Shown piece by piece: positions 32,287-42,066 of a stretch of DNA of 64,000 nt. Made by a program: the position numbers and the translations under genes. The stretch comes from Isoetes taiwanensis (Eukaryota > Streptophyta > Lycopodiopsida > Isoetales > Isoetaceae), in assembly GCA_021234155.1 (NCBI GenBank), contig JAJEKV010000061.1, positions 3,621,950-3,685,949 of the forward strand. Reading direction: 5' to 3'. The notes under the pieces are model-generated. The model worked only from the letters and a program-made list of their open reading frames with translations, ran no database searches and had not been told where the DNA came from. The first letter of the stretch is position 1; every line of letters starts with the position of its first letter.

Positions 32287-32430
32287 GACTTTTGTAAATA
32301 ACAGAAATTTTGTTAATATAAAGAATTTTGTGGATAAATAATGTGTCTAATCTAGCTTAATTAAGTCAAGTTATAGAATTCTAGCTTTTGTTTTGATAAA
32401 ATTGGAGTTTTTAAGCAAAATTGAGACGAT
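32287..32430 (+). other. AT-rich 3' region of unit 1
   Basis: The base composition turns AT-rich directly after the H3-like stop, with AATAAT, TTTTGTTAATATAAAG and TAAATAATG phrases like plant polyadenylation regions, and ends at the next hairpin copy. Confidence 0.35.
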
Positions 32431-32497
32431 GTCTCACACATCGCGCCAGGACCGATTTTGAGATTCTCAAAATCGGGCTGGGCGCAACGTGTGAGAC
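32431..32497. repeat. 67-bp hairpin repeat, copy 3
   Basis: Same type as copy 1, with the full inner dyad TTTTGAGATTCTCAAAA. It starts the second promoter block. Confidence 0.85.
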
Positions 32498-32629
32498 CAT
32501 GCCCAAAAGTGCCCAAAACAGCTCCAAATCGACCAAATAAGGGGTCAATTCTGCCTAACTCGACGAGTTTAGTGGAATTACAGCCTTAGATTACCCAAAT
32601 TGATTAAGCCTGGCCCAATTAGGACCCAT

Positions 32630-32696
32630 GTCTCACACGTCGCACCAGGACAGAAAATAACATTCTCAAAATCGGTCTGGGCGCAACGTGTGAGAC
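32630..32696. repeat. 67-bp hairpin repeat, copy 4
   Basis: Same type as copy 2, 199 bp from copy 3. The pair spacing matches copies 1 and 2, so the promoter block was duplicated as a unit. Confidence 0.85.
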
Positions 32697-32874
32697 CTCG
32701 CACCATTTGCTTCACCAAATGACCTCCAGTTTGCTGCAATAGGTTCATTAGTTGTCTTAGCATGCTTTAAACCAAAAATCGGCCTTCAAACCCTCAATTG
32801 CACCTCCTAATAGGTCAGAATCGCCCGACTCCAGCAAATTCTAGGTCATCCAGAAATTAGGGTTTTCCCCTTTT

Positions 32875-32884
32875 CTATAAATAG
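32875..32884 (+). promoter_or_regulatory. TATA box of pre-gag unit 2
   Basis: CTATAAATAG is identical to the unit 1 box. It is followed about 30 bp later by CCCTGCAAGTTTGCTCTCC and GGCGATCTTCC, which parallel the unit 1 leader. The likely ATG is at 32999. Confidence 0.65.
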
Positions 32885-32998
32885 GCCCATCATTTTTTCA
32901 TCTAGTACCCTGCAAGTTTGCTCTCCACTGCTTAGGCGATCTTCCAGCTCCCTGAGGCGCTTCTGCATTCGTTTGATACTCCCTTCCTTGCTAGATCA

Positions 32999-34400
32999 AT
33001 GGCCACTGCTGACTTCAGGCGATGGTACAGCGCCAGTGCCCATGCTGCTGAAGCAGATATCGATGACATCTTCCGCGTCTTCGAGAAGGAAATTGATATC
33101 AAGCTACTGGCCCGAATGCAACCCGACATATAGGCAAGTACTAGCGAGTTCCAAGCTAGGGTAGAACCTTCCCTTGTCCGTGGTTCCCCCCCCCTCGTAG
33201 GATACTTTGTTCCCCGCCAATCCCTTCAAGCGCCCTTGGGTGATGTCCCCAACATCGCCAAGTACTTAACCAACAAAGCGCAGAGGGTTACCCGACTACA
33301 TGGTCCTCGACCACAACTAACGCGGGACCAAGTACTTCTCCTACACCGCTGCCTTAGCCATTTTCTTATCCCACCGTGCGAAAACCCAATGGGGCAACCT
33401 CTATCCCTCCGATGGAGGTGGACCCCCATAGCAAAGGCAAGCATAAGAGCAGAGATGCTTTTTGCGCACCAACAAGAGCGAGAACGAGAAGATTAAGAAG
33501 AAGAGAAGTCCGACAACGATAAGTATCACGGAGCTCGACTCGGAGGAGGAACGGCAACAAGCGAAACAGAGGCGATGAACCCGGCGGCGGCCGTGCACAA
33601 CATCGAGTTGCTCCCCCACTCGGGCTAGGCATCACAAGCCTAGCCCCAATCATCATCAATCGAGAGGATATTTGCTCCTCAACGACATCCGAACCTTCCC
33701 GAAAAGGGAGAGGGAGCCTCGATGGATGAATTACTCCACCAGCCCACGACGGTCGGACTTGGGCGACTTCATCGTCCGGGAGCCCCTGGACTTTCGCTCC
33801 AAGTGAGGGAAGCCGACACCTACACAGTGAGAGTCGACTTGGGACATACAGCTTGCCAGCAAAGATCGAAAATGATGGAGGAGCAAGAGCTGCCAACGGA
33901 GGAAGAGTTCCTCGCCCTCCAAGAACAGATGGGGATCCGTGGGAAAACCACGAGTATTTTAATGCCGAGGCCTTCGACACCACCTCCATCAAGAGGAGAA
34001 GGAATCGACCTCAGACGAATCGACACCATAATCGAAAACTACAGGAGCTCACCGATAGGGGGGTCGGCCGAATCACGCTGGACGGCATAGAGCAGGAGGC
34101 CAATCCAGCGGAGAAGCTTCAGCGACGCACAATGACAGGTCCCTGAGGTACTACCTGCCGCTGCTACTAGATGGGAGAATAGCGGTAATCCACCGCAAGT
34201 TCAGCCCCAGAGGTGAAGAAGGAGTGTTCATGCTGATTGCACTCTCAGGCTTCGGCAGACATGCTCGCATAGCGCCAAATGTCGACTATGCTGTCCTGGT
34301 CAAGAGAGCAATGGCGCTTGACCTCTTCGACTTCGCCATACCCCATCGACGCCGCGAGATTACGGCCACCGCCCAGCCCTCACATCGTAATCAGTAGGGT
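32999..34400 (+). pseudogene. Unrecognised second pre-gag gene, degenerate
   Basis: The first ATG after the TATA box gives MATADFRRWYSAS..., with a helical acidic stretch (DIDDIFRVFEKEIDIKLLAR). A TAG at 33131 interrupts it, but the same frame is then open to 33496 (TLTR-free, containing VPNIAKYLTNKAQRV). Codon-like sequence continues in other frames: KIKKKRSPTT and a D/E-rich patch near 33500, DLGDFIVREPLDF near 33755 and an uninterrupted 84-codon stretch at 34147-34400 with RYYLPLLLDGRIAV and ALSGFGRHARIAP. GC-rich composition sets it apart from the flanks. I cannot assign a family. It is not evidently another core histone. Confidence 0.5.
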
Positions 34401-34731
34401 CGAAGAGCTGGTGAGAGCCTTGCGGCTCGCTCGCCGCCAGCGTCATCGAACTTGGGTCATTCTAGGAACGCCCAAGTTAAGAAGTTCCTTGAGGACAACC
34501 CGTCTTACCTGGTGTGATTTCAAGATTAGTTAGACTCTTGATCCCTGAGACTATATAATATAAATATAATTTCTCTTGCACTTTAAAATGTTTTGTTGAT
34601 ATGCCTTGCCCCACAACTATACCAACAAACATAAACAATGCAAGAGAACAAGTAAATCTAACCATATAGCCATGAATTACTTGTGTATGCGCTTAGAGGC
34701 CTCGGCCAGAGAACAACAACGCCGAGACATC

Positions 34732-35945
34732 ATGGAAGAACAGACCCCGCCCAGACCACCTTCGGCAAGGAACCTATTTGAAGAAATGGAACCCATGACC
34801 CCAGAGGAGGAGATATCCCAGATAAGGACGGACCTTGAGCATATAAAGGCCCTACTAGCCGCACAAGCAGGAACAGGTTCAGTGGGCAACGCTCAATTGC
34901 CACAAGCAGCAGCTCGGAAAACAGGAAGGGACAAGAGGAGGAGCAAGAGAAGGAGATCCCCCAGCTCAGATTCCTCCGACTCAAGCTCAGACTCAGATTC
35001 CGACTCCGAGGAAGAAGAAGAGCAGGCCCGGGACCGACCAGATGGAAGGCAAAGGAACACTGAAGATGGAAGACAGAGGAACACCCCAGAGGGACGACAA
35101 AGGGACACAAGAGTCTCTGACTACCAGAAGAAGGTAGACTCTGCTTTGGGAAATGTTTGGAAAGCCGAAAAAACTTCGAAAGCAATTCTCGGGCGAACAA
35201 AAGTCGTCGAATGGAGGCCGAGGCTTGGCTTGATGAAATGAGTGAATACGGCAACGCTTATGGTATGAAGGACAAGGATAAAGGCCGAGTAGCAACAGCC
35301 AACCTGAAAGGAGCAACACGCATTTGGTGGAAGGGGTATGCAAAGGCCCATGGATTGAGCAGGGATGCTTGCAGGTTCAAGAAGTTTGCTAAAGCCTTCA
35401 AGCGCCACTACGTCCCAAGAGAGCACAAGTCCAAATGATGATGCGCCAGCTTCTATAGGTTGCAAAGGGGAAACAAATCAGTCCGTAAGTATCTGAGGGA
35501 ATTCATGAGGCTAAGGCTGTATGTGCCCAAGTTAGGAGAGAAGCATGCAGTGGAAAGCTATATTGAGGGGCTGAATGATGAGATTCGCAAACTGGTGAGG
35601 GCAATAAACCCTAAGACAGTATCAGAAGCGGAATGCAAGGCTATAAGCTTGCAAGGAACGGGACATCAGAATAGTGGGCAGAGGCAGCAGTATTTCCAGG
35701 AGAAAGGCAAAGCATCAGGGAGCTATAGCCCTAGAGCAAAGAAGCCCAGTCCAAAGCTAGAGCCCCATATGGTGGCAATCAAGGGAAGCGTAACGAGAAG
35801 AAGCGGTGTCCTTCAAGGACAAGCAAGAGGGCTCAAACTACTCCAAAGCAAAGACGATCCTTTTACAGAGCTATGCCCAAGGAGAAGAGGCAAGAGTGCA
35901 TGGAGAAACAAAGCTTTGCTTCCGAGATGCTTCCAAAAGCCATAG
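34732..35945 (+). pseudogene. gag of the gypsy element, frameshifted
   Basis: The likely start is MEEQTPPRPP, after an AT-rich spacer. The N-terminal part has a leucine/isoleucine helix (EEISQIRTDLEHIKALLAAQ), a basic SR-like patch and an S/D/E run. After a frameshift near 35160-35215 the capsid-type Retrotrans_gag region follows (EAWLDEM, GATRIWWKGYAKAHG, then, after two stops at 35436, QRGNKSVRKYLREFMRL and ESYIEGLNDEIRKLV). A nucleocapsid zinc knuckle cannot be made out, probably lost in the damaged region around 35760-35940. Confidence 0.8.
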
Positions 35946-37014
35946 AACAAATGAACCCCCCTATGTTATGAGTGCAGCACTAGCGAGGGTGGGAGATTGG
36001 GACATCCCATCGATGATGGCGACGGCGGCCGAAGCAGCCCGTGACTACATCCGGGGTGAGTGTCATATCTTTGCCGCAATAGATACTGAGAGCAAGCGGA
36101 GTCAATATAAGGTAATTTCCACAGTAGGGAAGGCCAAAGCCAAGTCTTTCATAGTCCTGATAGATTCAGGAAGTAGCCATAATTTTGCGTCCCCAAGAAT
36201 GGTGCAAATGTTGAAGTTGAGACCGCTGAAGTCAAACCCGAGATCCGTTATTCTAGCAAGTGGGGCAGTAAGGCAGACAGCAGGCAAGAGGATCAACTTC
36301 GACATCGATCTGCCAGGTATAACCATCCAGATGGGGGCAGAAGTAATGGGCATTGGCAAATATGATTTAATCATAGGAATGGAGTACCTTGGACCGGCGG
36401 GGGCCATCATTGATTGTGGAAAGCGGAAAGTGACCTTCCCAACGTCCGACGGCAAGATTATTGAGATCACAGGTAAGGAAGTTGTTCCCATCATGCAGTG
36501 CATGTCTTCTAAACGGCTGTTCAAGTCAATCAAGAGTGAGCAGATAGCATACATCTTCAAGCTTGAGATCGAAGAGCCGGAGTCCGAAGAAAGCAAAGAA
36601 GACAAGGTGCTCAGTAAGTTGCCGAAGCAGATAGCTAACTTGATCACGGAATTCCATGATCTCTTTCCTGATGAGATCGAGCATCTCCCTCCTTACAGGG
36701 GAGTCGAGTGTGAGATAGCACTCGAACCGGGAACGAAGCCGACACGTAAGGTTCCATACAGAATGACGACGCAGGAATTGACAGAGCTAAAGAAGCAATT
36801 GCAGGAGTTGCTCGACCTAGGCTTTATTAGACCTAGCGTTTCGCCATTTGGAGCGCCCATTCTTTTTGTCAAGAAGAAGGATGGCAGTTTGAGGATGTGC
36901 ATAGACTATAGGCAGTTGAACAAGCACACCATCAAAAACAAGTATGCGCTTCCCAGGTCAAATGACTTGATGGATCAGCTTCAAGGAGCAAAAGGTCTTC
37001 CAAAATCGACTTAA
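35946..37014 (+). pseudogene. pol: aspartic protease and start of reverse transcriptase
   Basis: An open frame covers the retroviral-type protease with [13 protein letters not shown] (DSG catalytic motif at about 36163), a typical LILASGAV/G.EYL pattern and a linker. The RT N-terminus follows: [62 protein letters not shown] and YALPR. It ends in a frameshift at about 37000 within [10 protein letters not shown]. Protease cleaves the Gag-Pol precursor; RT copies the element RNA from the tRNA primer. Confidence 0.88.
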
Positions 37015-37503
37015 GGTCGGATATCATCAGATCCGGATAAAGGAAGAAGATATTCATAAGACCGCCAGGGCGCTGGTATGGACATTATGAGTTCACGGTA
37101 ATGCCTTTCGGCTTATCGAACGCTCAAAGAACGTTCATGAGGCTCATGAACGATATCTTCAGGGAGTTCTTAGACACCTTTGTGATAGTGTTCTTTGACG
37201 ACATTTTGGTGTATAGCAGATCCCTTGAAGAGCACGCATAACACTTAAGGAAGGTGCTGGAAAAGTTGAAGAGGCACCGGTTGTTAAGCCAAGTTGTCGG
37301 GTGTCACTTCGCCTTGAGGAAAAGGTGGAATATCTTGGTCACGTGATCTCGGCGAAGGAATTTCGACGGACCCTTCCAAGATTGAAGCCGCCATTCAAAG
37401 GCCGGCACCGAAGAATGTGCATGAGGTCGAAGTTTTCACCTAGCCTAGTGGTACTACAGAAGTTAAGTGAAGAACTTTGCTAAGATAGCGCCCCGCCAAT
37501 GAC
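37015..37503 (+). pseudogene. pol: reverse transcriptase palm, damaged
   Basis: RT sequence continues through several frames: [32 protein letters not shown] and [24 protein letters not shown] (catalytic DD at about 37197-37202; in many elements the motif is Y/F-x-DD), then EKVEYLGHVISAKEF. An in-frame stop at about 37239 and frameshifts near 37010, 37070 and 37300 inactivate it. Confidence 0.82.
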
Positions 37504-39123
37504 TTGACGAGGGCGAAAAAAGTGAAAGATTGGGTAGATCATTGGCACAAGAAAGCCCAAAAGGGGTTTGAATTGTTGAAGGAAGCCTTAACAACCGCCC
37601 CCGTCCTAACCCTGCCAGACCCAGAGAAAGATAAGCTTGTAGCAACAGATGCGAGTAAGATAGCTACAGGTGCAGTGCTCATGCAAGAAGAGCGTGTCGT
37701 AGCGTATGACTCCAGGAAGATGAACGACGCTGAAACGCGCTACCCCACGCATGATCAAGAGCTGCTTGCGGTTGTCAGGGCATTAAGAATTTGGAGGCAT
37801 TACCTTTTGGGAAGAAAGTTCCAATTGGATACGGATCATCAGAGCCTCCAGTATGTATTTACGCAACCACATCTCAACCTGAGGCAGAGAAGGTGGATGG
37901 AGTTCCTTGAAGAGTATGACTTTGATATAGTCTACAAGCCAGGGAAGCTCAATGTGGTAGCGGATGCGCTTTCAAGGCATCCCCTGACAACTAGAGTGCA
38001 TTGCAATGCAATTTCGACGCTTTCCAGCGACTTCGGGAAGAAGATCGAAGAATTCTTGCCAACAGATGTCGACTTCAAGGAAGTATGGGCAAGCTTATGC
38101 AGGGAAGCAAGAACAGATAAGGAACGGGAAGCCTTCAAACATTTTAAGAAGGAAGGTAACCTATTATATCATAAGAACAAGTTGTGTGTGCCAGAATCTT
38201 CAGGAGTAAGGAAGTTGATCCTCCATGACACACACAACAGTCCAATAGCTGGCCATGCGGGGTTCATGAAAACATATTTCAAAGTACGCAGCAGCTATTA
38301 TTGGCCAGGAATGAAGAAGCAGGTAGCTCGCTACATCAAGGAATGTCAGCTTTGTCAGCAAACGAAGGCAGAACAGCTTCGAATTCCAGGAGCTTTGGAG
38401 CCCTTAGCGGTGCCAAACGCTAAGTGGGAGGTCATCAGCATGGATTTCATCACAGGGCTTCCAAGGACAGTAAGAGGGAAGGATGCTTTGATGGTAGTAG
38501 TCGACAAGTTGTCGAAGATGGCACATTTCGTGCCTTGCAGGACTACAGATACAGCTATGGATACAGCAAAGCTCTTCACCAAAGAGATCTTTAGGCTTCA
38601 TGGCATGCCAAGGGAGATCATCTCCGACAGGGATCCGAAGTTCATGAGCGCCTTTTGGCAAGACCTCTTTGCGACCATTCAGACGAAGTTATCCATGAGC
38701 ACGGCGTATCATCCTCAGACGGATGGCCAAACGGAGCGGACCAACAGAATTTTGGAGGACATGCTACGAAACTATGTCTGGAATAAACAAGGTATGTGGG
38801 AAGAATTTATTCACTTGGTGGAGTTTGCATACAATAGCACCAAGCAAGAATCATCCCAAATGTCGCCGTTTATGATCAATTACGGTTATCAATGCCTAAC
38901 TCCAGACACTTGGCACAATCCTGTGTCAAAAGTAGAAGTCTCCCAGCAGATGTTGGCCGATATGCAGCAGCTCGTGGAAGAGGTGCGAGGGTATCTCCTA
39001 GCAGCAAGGAGTCGGCAGAAGAGCATCGCCGACAAGCATCGAAACGATCGAAGAATTCGTTGGCGACAATGTGTGGCTCAAGATCAAGGTGAAGCGGCGA
39101 AGTCTCGCGATCGGAAATTGTAA
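37504..39123 (+). CDS. pol: RNase H and integrase core
   Basis: 539 codons are open. RNase H occupies about residues 20-155: LVATDASKIATGAVL, YPTHDQELLAVVRAL, LDTDHQSLQYVF and NVVADALSRHP, with the expected D-E-D acidic residues. Integrase has an HHCC zinc domain (HNSPIAGHAGF...CQLCQQ), then the DDE core: MDFITGLP, SDRDPKF, AYHPQTDGQTERTNR. RNase H removes template RNA, and integrase joins the cDNA to the chromosome. The frame is lost near 39060-39123, where the integrase C-terminal domain continues in the next frame. Confidence 0.88.
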   Translation: MTRAKKVKDWVDHWHKKAQKGFELLKEALTTAPVLTLPDPEKDKLVATDASKIATGAVLMQEERVVAYDSRKMNDAETRYPTHDQELLAVVRALRIWRHYLLGRKFQLDTDHQSLQYVFTQPHLNLRQRRWMEFLEEYDFDIVYKPGKLNVVADALSRHPLTTRVHCNAISTLSSDFGKKIEEFLPTDVDFKEVWASLCREARTDKEREAFKHFKKEGNLLYHKNKLCVPESSGVRKLILHDTHNSPIAGHAGFMKTYFKVRSSYYWPGMKKQVARYIKECQLCQQTKAEQLRIPGALEPLAVPNAKWEVISMDFITGLPRTVRGKDALMVVVDKLSKMAHFVPCRTTDTAMDTAKLFTKEIFRLHGMPREIISDRDPKFMSAFWQDLFATIQTKLSMSTAYHPQTDGQTERTNRILEDMLRNYVWNKQGMWEEFIHLVEFAYNSTKQESSQMSPFMINYGYQCLTPDTWHNPVSKVEVSQQMLADMQQLVEEVRGYLLAARSRQKSIADKHRNDRRIRWRQCVAQDQGEAAKSRDRKL

Positions 39124-39535
39124 GAAGCTTGCTCCAAGGTGGGCGGGACCTTTCAAAATAGTCCAGAGAGTAGGTAACCAATCCTACAAGCTAGAATTGC
39201 CGCCGCACCTAAAGATTCATAAGGTCTTCCACGTGAGTTTACTGAAGAAGCACACTCCAAACCCAGACGAAGTCTTGGACACTCCAACGTTGTTGGAAAT
39301 GACGGAGGAGGAGCTGGAAATAGTTCCAGAATTGATTCTTGATAAAGCTTTCAAGAAAACAAGGAGATCAGAGTTCCTTCAGTATTTGGTCAAGTGGAAA
39401 CACTTGCCAGTGGAAGACGCCACGTGGGTACTTGAGAAAGACCTAGTAAAGAAGTATCCACAGTTCATGGAGCAATGGGACGGCAAAGTCATCTCCGAAG
39501 AAATCGGCTCAGGCATGTCGATTTGTGTAGATTAA
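39071..39535 (+). CDS. Integrase C-terminal domain and chromodomain
   Basis: This continues integrase in a +1-shifted frame. APRWAGPFKIVQRVG...YKLELP...HKVFHVSLLKKH is the GPY/F-type module of gypsy integrases. It is followed by a chromodomain with FLQYLVKWKHLPVEDATW (about 39375-39430) and EKDLVKKYPQFMEQW. In chromoviruses this domain binds modified histone tails, often H3K9me, and guides insertion into heterochromatin. Its presence beside an H3-tail-like gene in one element is striking. Confidence 0.88.
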   Translation: MWLKIKVKRRSLAIGNCKKLAPRWAGPFKIVQRVGNQSYKLELPPHLKIHKVFHVSLLKKHTPNPDEVLDTPTLLEMTEEELEIVPELILDKAFKKTRRSEFLQYLVKWKHLPVEDATWVLEKDLVKKYPQFMEQWDGKVISEEIGSGMSICVD

Positions 39536-40373
39536 TTCTATGTGTAGTTAAGATTAATCTACGCATGCAACCTATGCTAGGTATGGGTTGCATGCGTTGT
39601 AACCGATGATGAGACCGCTACGGTGATCTCTAGGGCGTGGTGTAATGTCGATGTAGGCATGACCGCGTTTCCGCTTGGAAGAGTGGAAGGTAGATTAGAA
39701 AGTCTACTTCTGTTCCACGGAAGTAGACGACCTCGAGAGAAAGGAGGTCATGGAAGGATGCATTCATAGGAAAAGCACCTCTAGCCCCATATATGCTTTG
39801 ATAGGAGGAATCGGCCTTCACGCCCCCACACGGGGAGGACCTATCCTCCACGGCCCAAGCAACTAGGGTGTAGGCATGAGAGGCATATAGGCATTTAGGC
39901 GCTGTCTCCTCGGCCATTATGGAAGATTCATCCTCTTCCTACGCCGGGAGATTAGCCATGCATCCATGTAGATAGGTGGGGTGGTCACCATATAACCAAA
40001 ATTTTATTAATAATTAAATGGTACTAACGTAGTGTCGACCTGCAGGCCAATAGAGCTCCCGAGGGGGCAAGGAGGTCGAGCTACGAAGACTTGCAACACA
40101 AATTTTGTTGGAATGTGTTGCAAGGAATGAAGAGTACCTCGGACGTTAATTTGAATTTTGATAAACTTGATTGCCATGATAAGTGAAGTATTGAGTAACC
40201 TGTTTTAATGATGTTGTGAATTGATAAGTTATTTCATAATATAATCGCGTAATAATGTTCTAAAAATATTACCTTAAGGTAATGTTAATAAATGTGTAAA
40301 TGTGATAGGAGTATATTATATGTATCAGGGTGATTGCAGGTTAGGAAGATCCCGCTGCGGACATCATCATTTC
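39536..40373 (+). other. Non-coding 3' internal region of the gypsy element
   Basis: About 0.84 kb lies between the chromodomain stop and the polypurine tract. No gene is seen. Confidence 0.5.
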
Positions 40374-40386
40374 AAGGGGGAGAGAA
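40374..40386 (+). promoter_or_regulatory. Polypurine tract
   Basis: AAGGGGGAGAGAA lies immediately before the 3' LTR start TGTGACG and is the expected plus-strand primer site. Confidence 0.85.
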
Positions 40387-42061
40387 TGTGACGTTCGGCC
40401 AAATATACGGTCCCGGGGCGTATATTTATCTTGCCGCCAGCGTACCCATCCCGATCGACGGCGTGTCGTGTACGCCGACATATAGCCAAGTGGGTAGCCC
40501 TAGGGGGCAACTTGCTAGAAATGTGCATTGGCATTAATGTGCACATTTACCAATGTACACATTAATGTGGGCACACATTTCCATATGGACACCTTATGCC
40601 AAGTGGGCCATACCCATAGGTGCAATTAATGTGCACATTTTCCAATGTGCACCTTCATTAATGTGCACACATTTCCATGTGGGCACATTTTGCCACCTAG
40701 CCATTAATGGCTAGTGGGCCCATTCCCAATTATCCCACATGCCAAAAGGGGATAATTGGAAACCCTAACCAACCCCCATGTCTATTTAGGAGGGGAAACC
40801 CTAACTTGCCCAATTTCGTTTCTAGGGCTTTAGAACTCTGTTTTGGCTGCCTCAAGAGCCAAAACCGCATCCCAGACTCTGCCTGAGTGAACTATACCTT
40901 TAGTTTCCCTTGATTCGAAAAGTTTCAAATAGGATGGTCGAGCTCAGGTCAGGAGGAGTCCCTCAAGGATCAGGTATTTAAGCAATTTAATAGCTTAAAC
41001 CCTCCTTTAGTCATAAAATCAGTAGGTTTAGCCTATTAAATTGCTCATAGCAGCCTTCTAGATCTCTAGATACCAGACTCTAACTAAAGAACCTAACTCT
41101 ATGATATAGATTAGATCTTGTTCTTTAGTTCTCTTATGATGTATGTGGATGAGGTTTCTCTATGAACTCCTTGTATTGGGAAGGGGGGTAGAGACCTAAA
41201 GCTTGGTAGTGGATGCTCCTAGATTAGCCTCTCTAGCACCATATAGATTCGGCCTGTGTACAAGAGCCACACCGGGTTGTGGGTGAAGGGGCTAGACTGG
41301 CTCATAAGGAGGTTCGTGTCCTGACTCTTGAACGATCCCTCTGGCGTGTAAAGTCTACCGGGGATCATTGAGACTAGGTCTAATGGCTTGCCACTGAGTG
41401 TGGGGGGGGGCATGGGCTCGACACCGTGAAGTGGGGTTCACTTTCCATTGGGTTCAAGTCGAATAAGAGCGGTGGCTCTCTAGTCTCCTTGAGTCAACAT
41501 GTAGATCTCTGGAGGGGGGTGATCCCCGCCGCCCCCATCGGACACGGGAGATGTAACCCGTGAATAGCCCTTTTGGCTATGCATCCGGCCGAGACTCTGA
41601 TCCGATCCCAACATTTTTCAACCTACTCGCAAAGTGTGCACATGAGGGGCGGATGGAGTGGACTACCCATTGTCAAGTTCTTATGCCAGCCAAATCCATT
41701 GTCATGAATTCTGTCTGCAATGAACTCTGGAGACCCAAGCTTGTCAGTCCATCCCTGTGTCTGAGCCTTGGGTAGGATTCCCTAAATGCATTGTGCTGAT
41801 CATTGTCTATGCAGATGTGATGTACCACCCGTAGGGGTGGATATATGTGTTGCTCTTATATACTGACATGTATGTTTACGCTTCCGCAGCTAGGTAGGCC
41901 CTGAGGGAGACGGGGTGAAATGACCCCTTCACTCTTCCCACTGGAACCCGTTACGGTTGCAGTGTTATGTGGAGGGCCCTGTATCGGCATGGAGCTGGTA
42001 TAGGGGGAGAACTCCTGTTTGTATACGGTGGGTGCACCGTATACGAATAGGGGACGTCACA
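40387..42061 (+). repeat. 3' LTR
   Basis: 1675 bp, TGTGACG...CGTCACA, with perfect 7-bp terminal inverted repeats. GTATACGGTG and CACCGTATAC near the 3' end form a 10-bp stem (42021-42044), and ATATACG/CGTATAT forms a stem near the start. Confidence 0.9.
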
Positions 42062-42066
42062 ACATC

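Larger units (their letters stand above)
28685..42061 (+). mobile_element. Chromodomain Ty3/gypsy LTR retrotransposon carrying a histone H3-like gene
   Basis: This is a 13.4-kb element with two LTRs of about 1.66 kb, an initiator-Met PBS, a polypurine tract and a 5-bp target duplication. Internal order is two additional promoter-gene blocks (30555-32340 and 32431-34600), gag, protease, RT, RNase H, integrase and chromodomain. The pol order PR-RT-RH-INT is that of Ty3/gypsy, and the C-terminal chromodomain places it among chromoviruses. The LTRs remain highly similar, yet every long ORF has frameshifts, so this copy is not autonomous. The pre-gag genes are the unusual part. Confidence 0.92.

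Noticed and set aside
32999-33133. Second pre-gag gene as an H2B or other core histone
   Set aside because: A short INDIF/DIDDIF-like similarity was noticed, but it lies at the wrong place and no other histone block follows.
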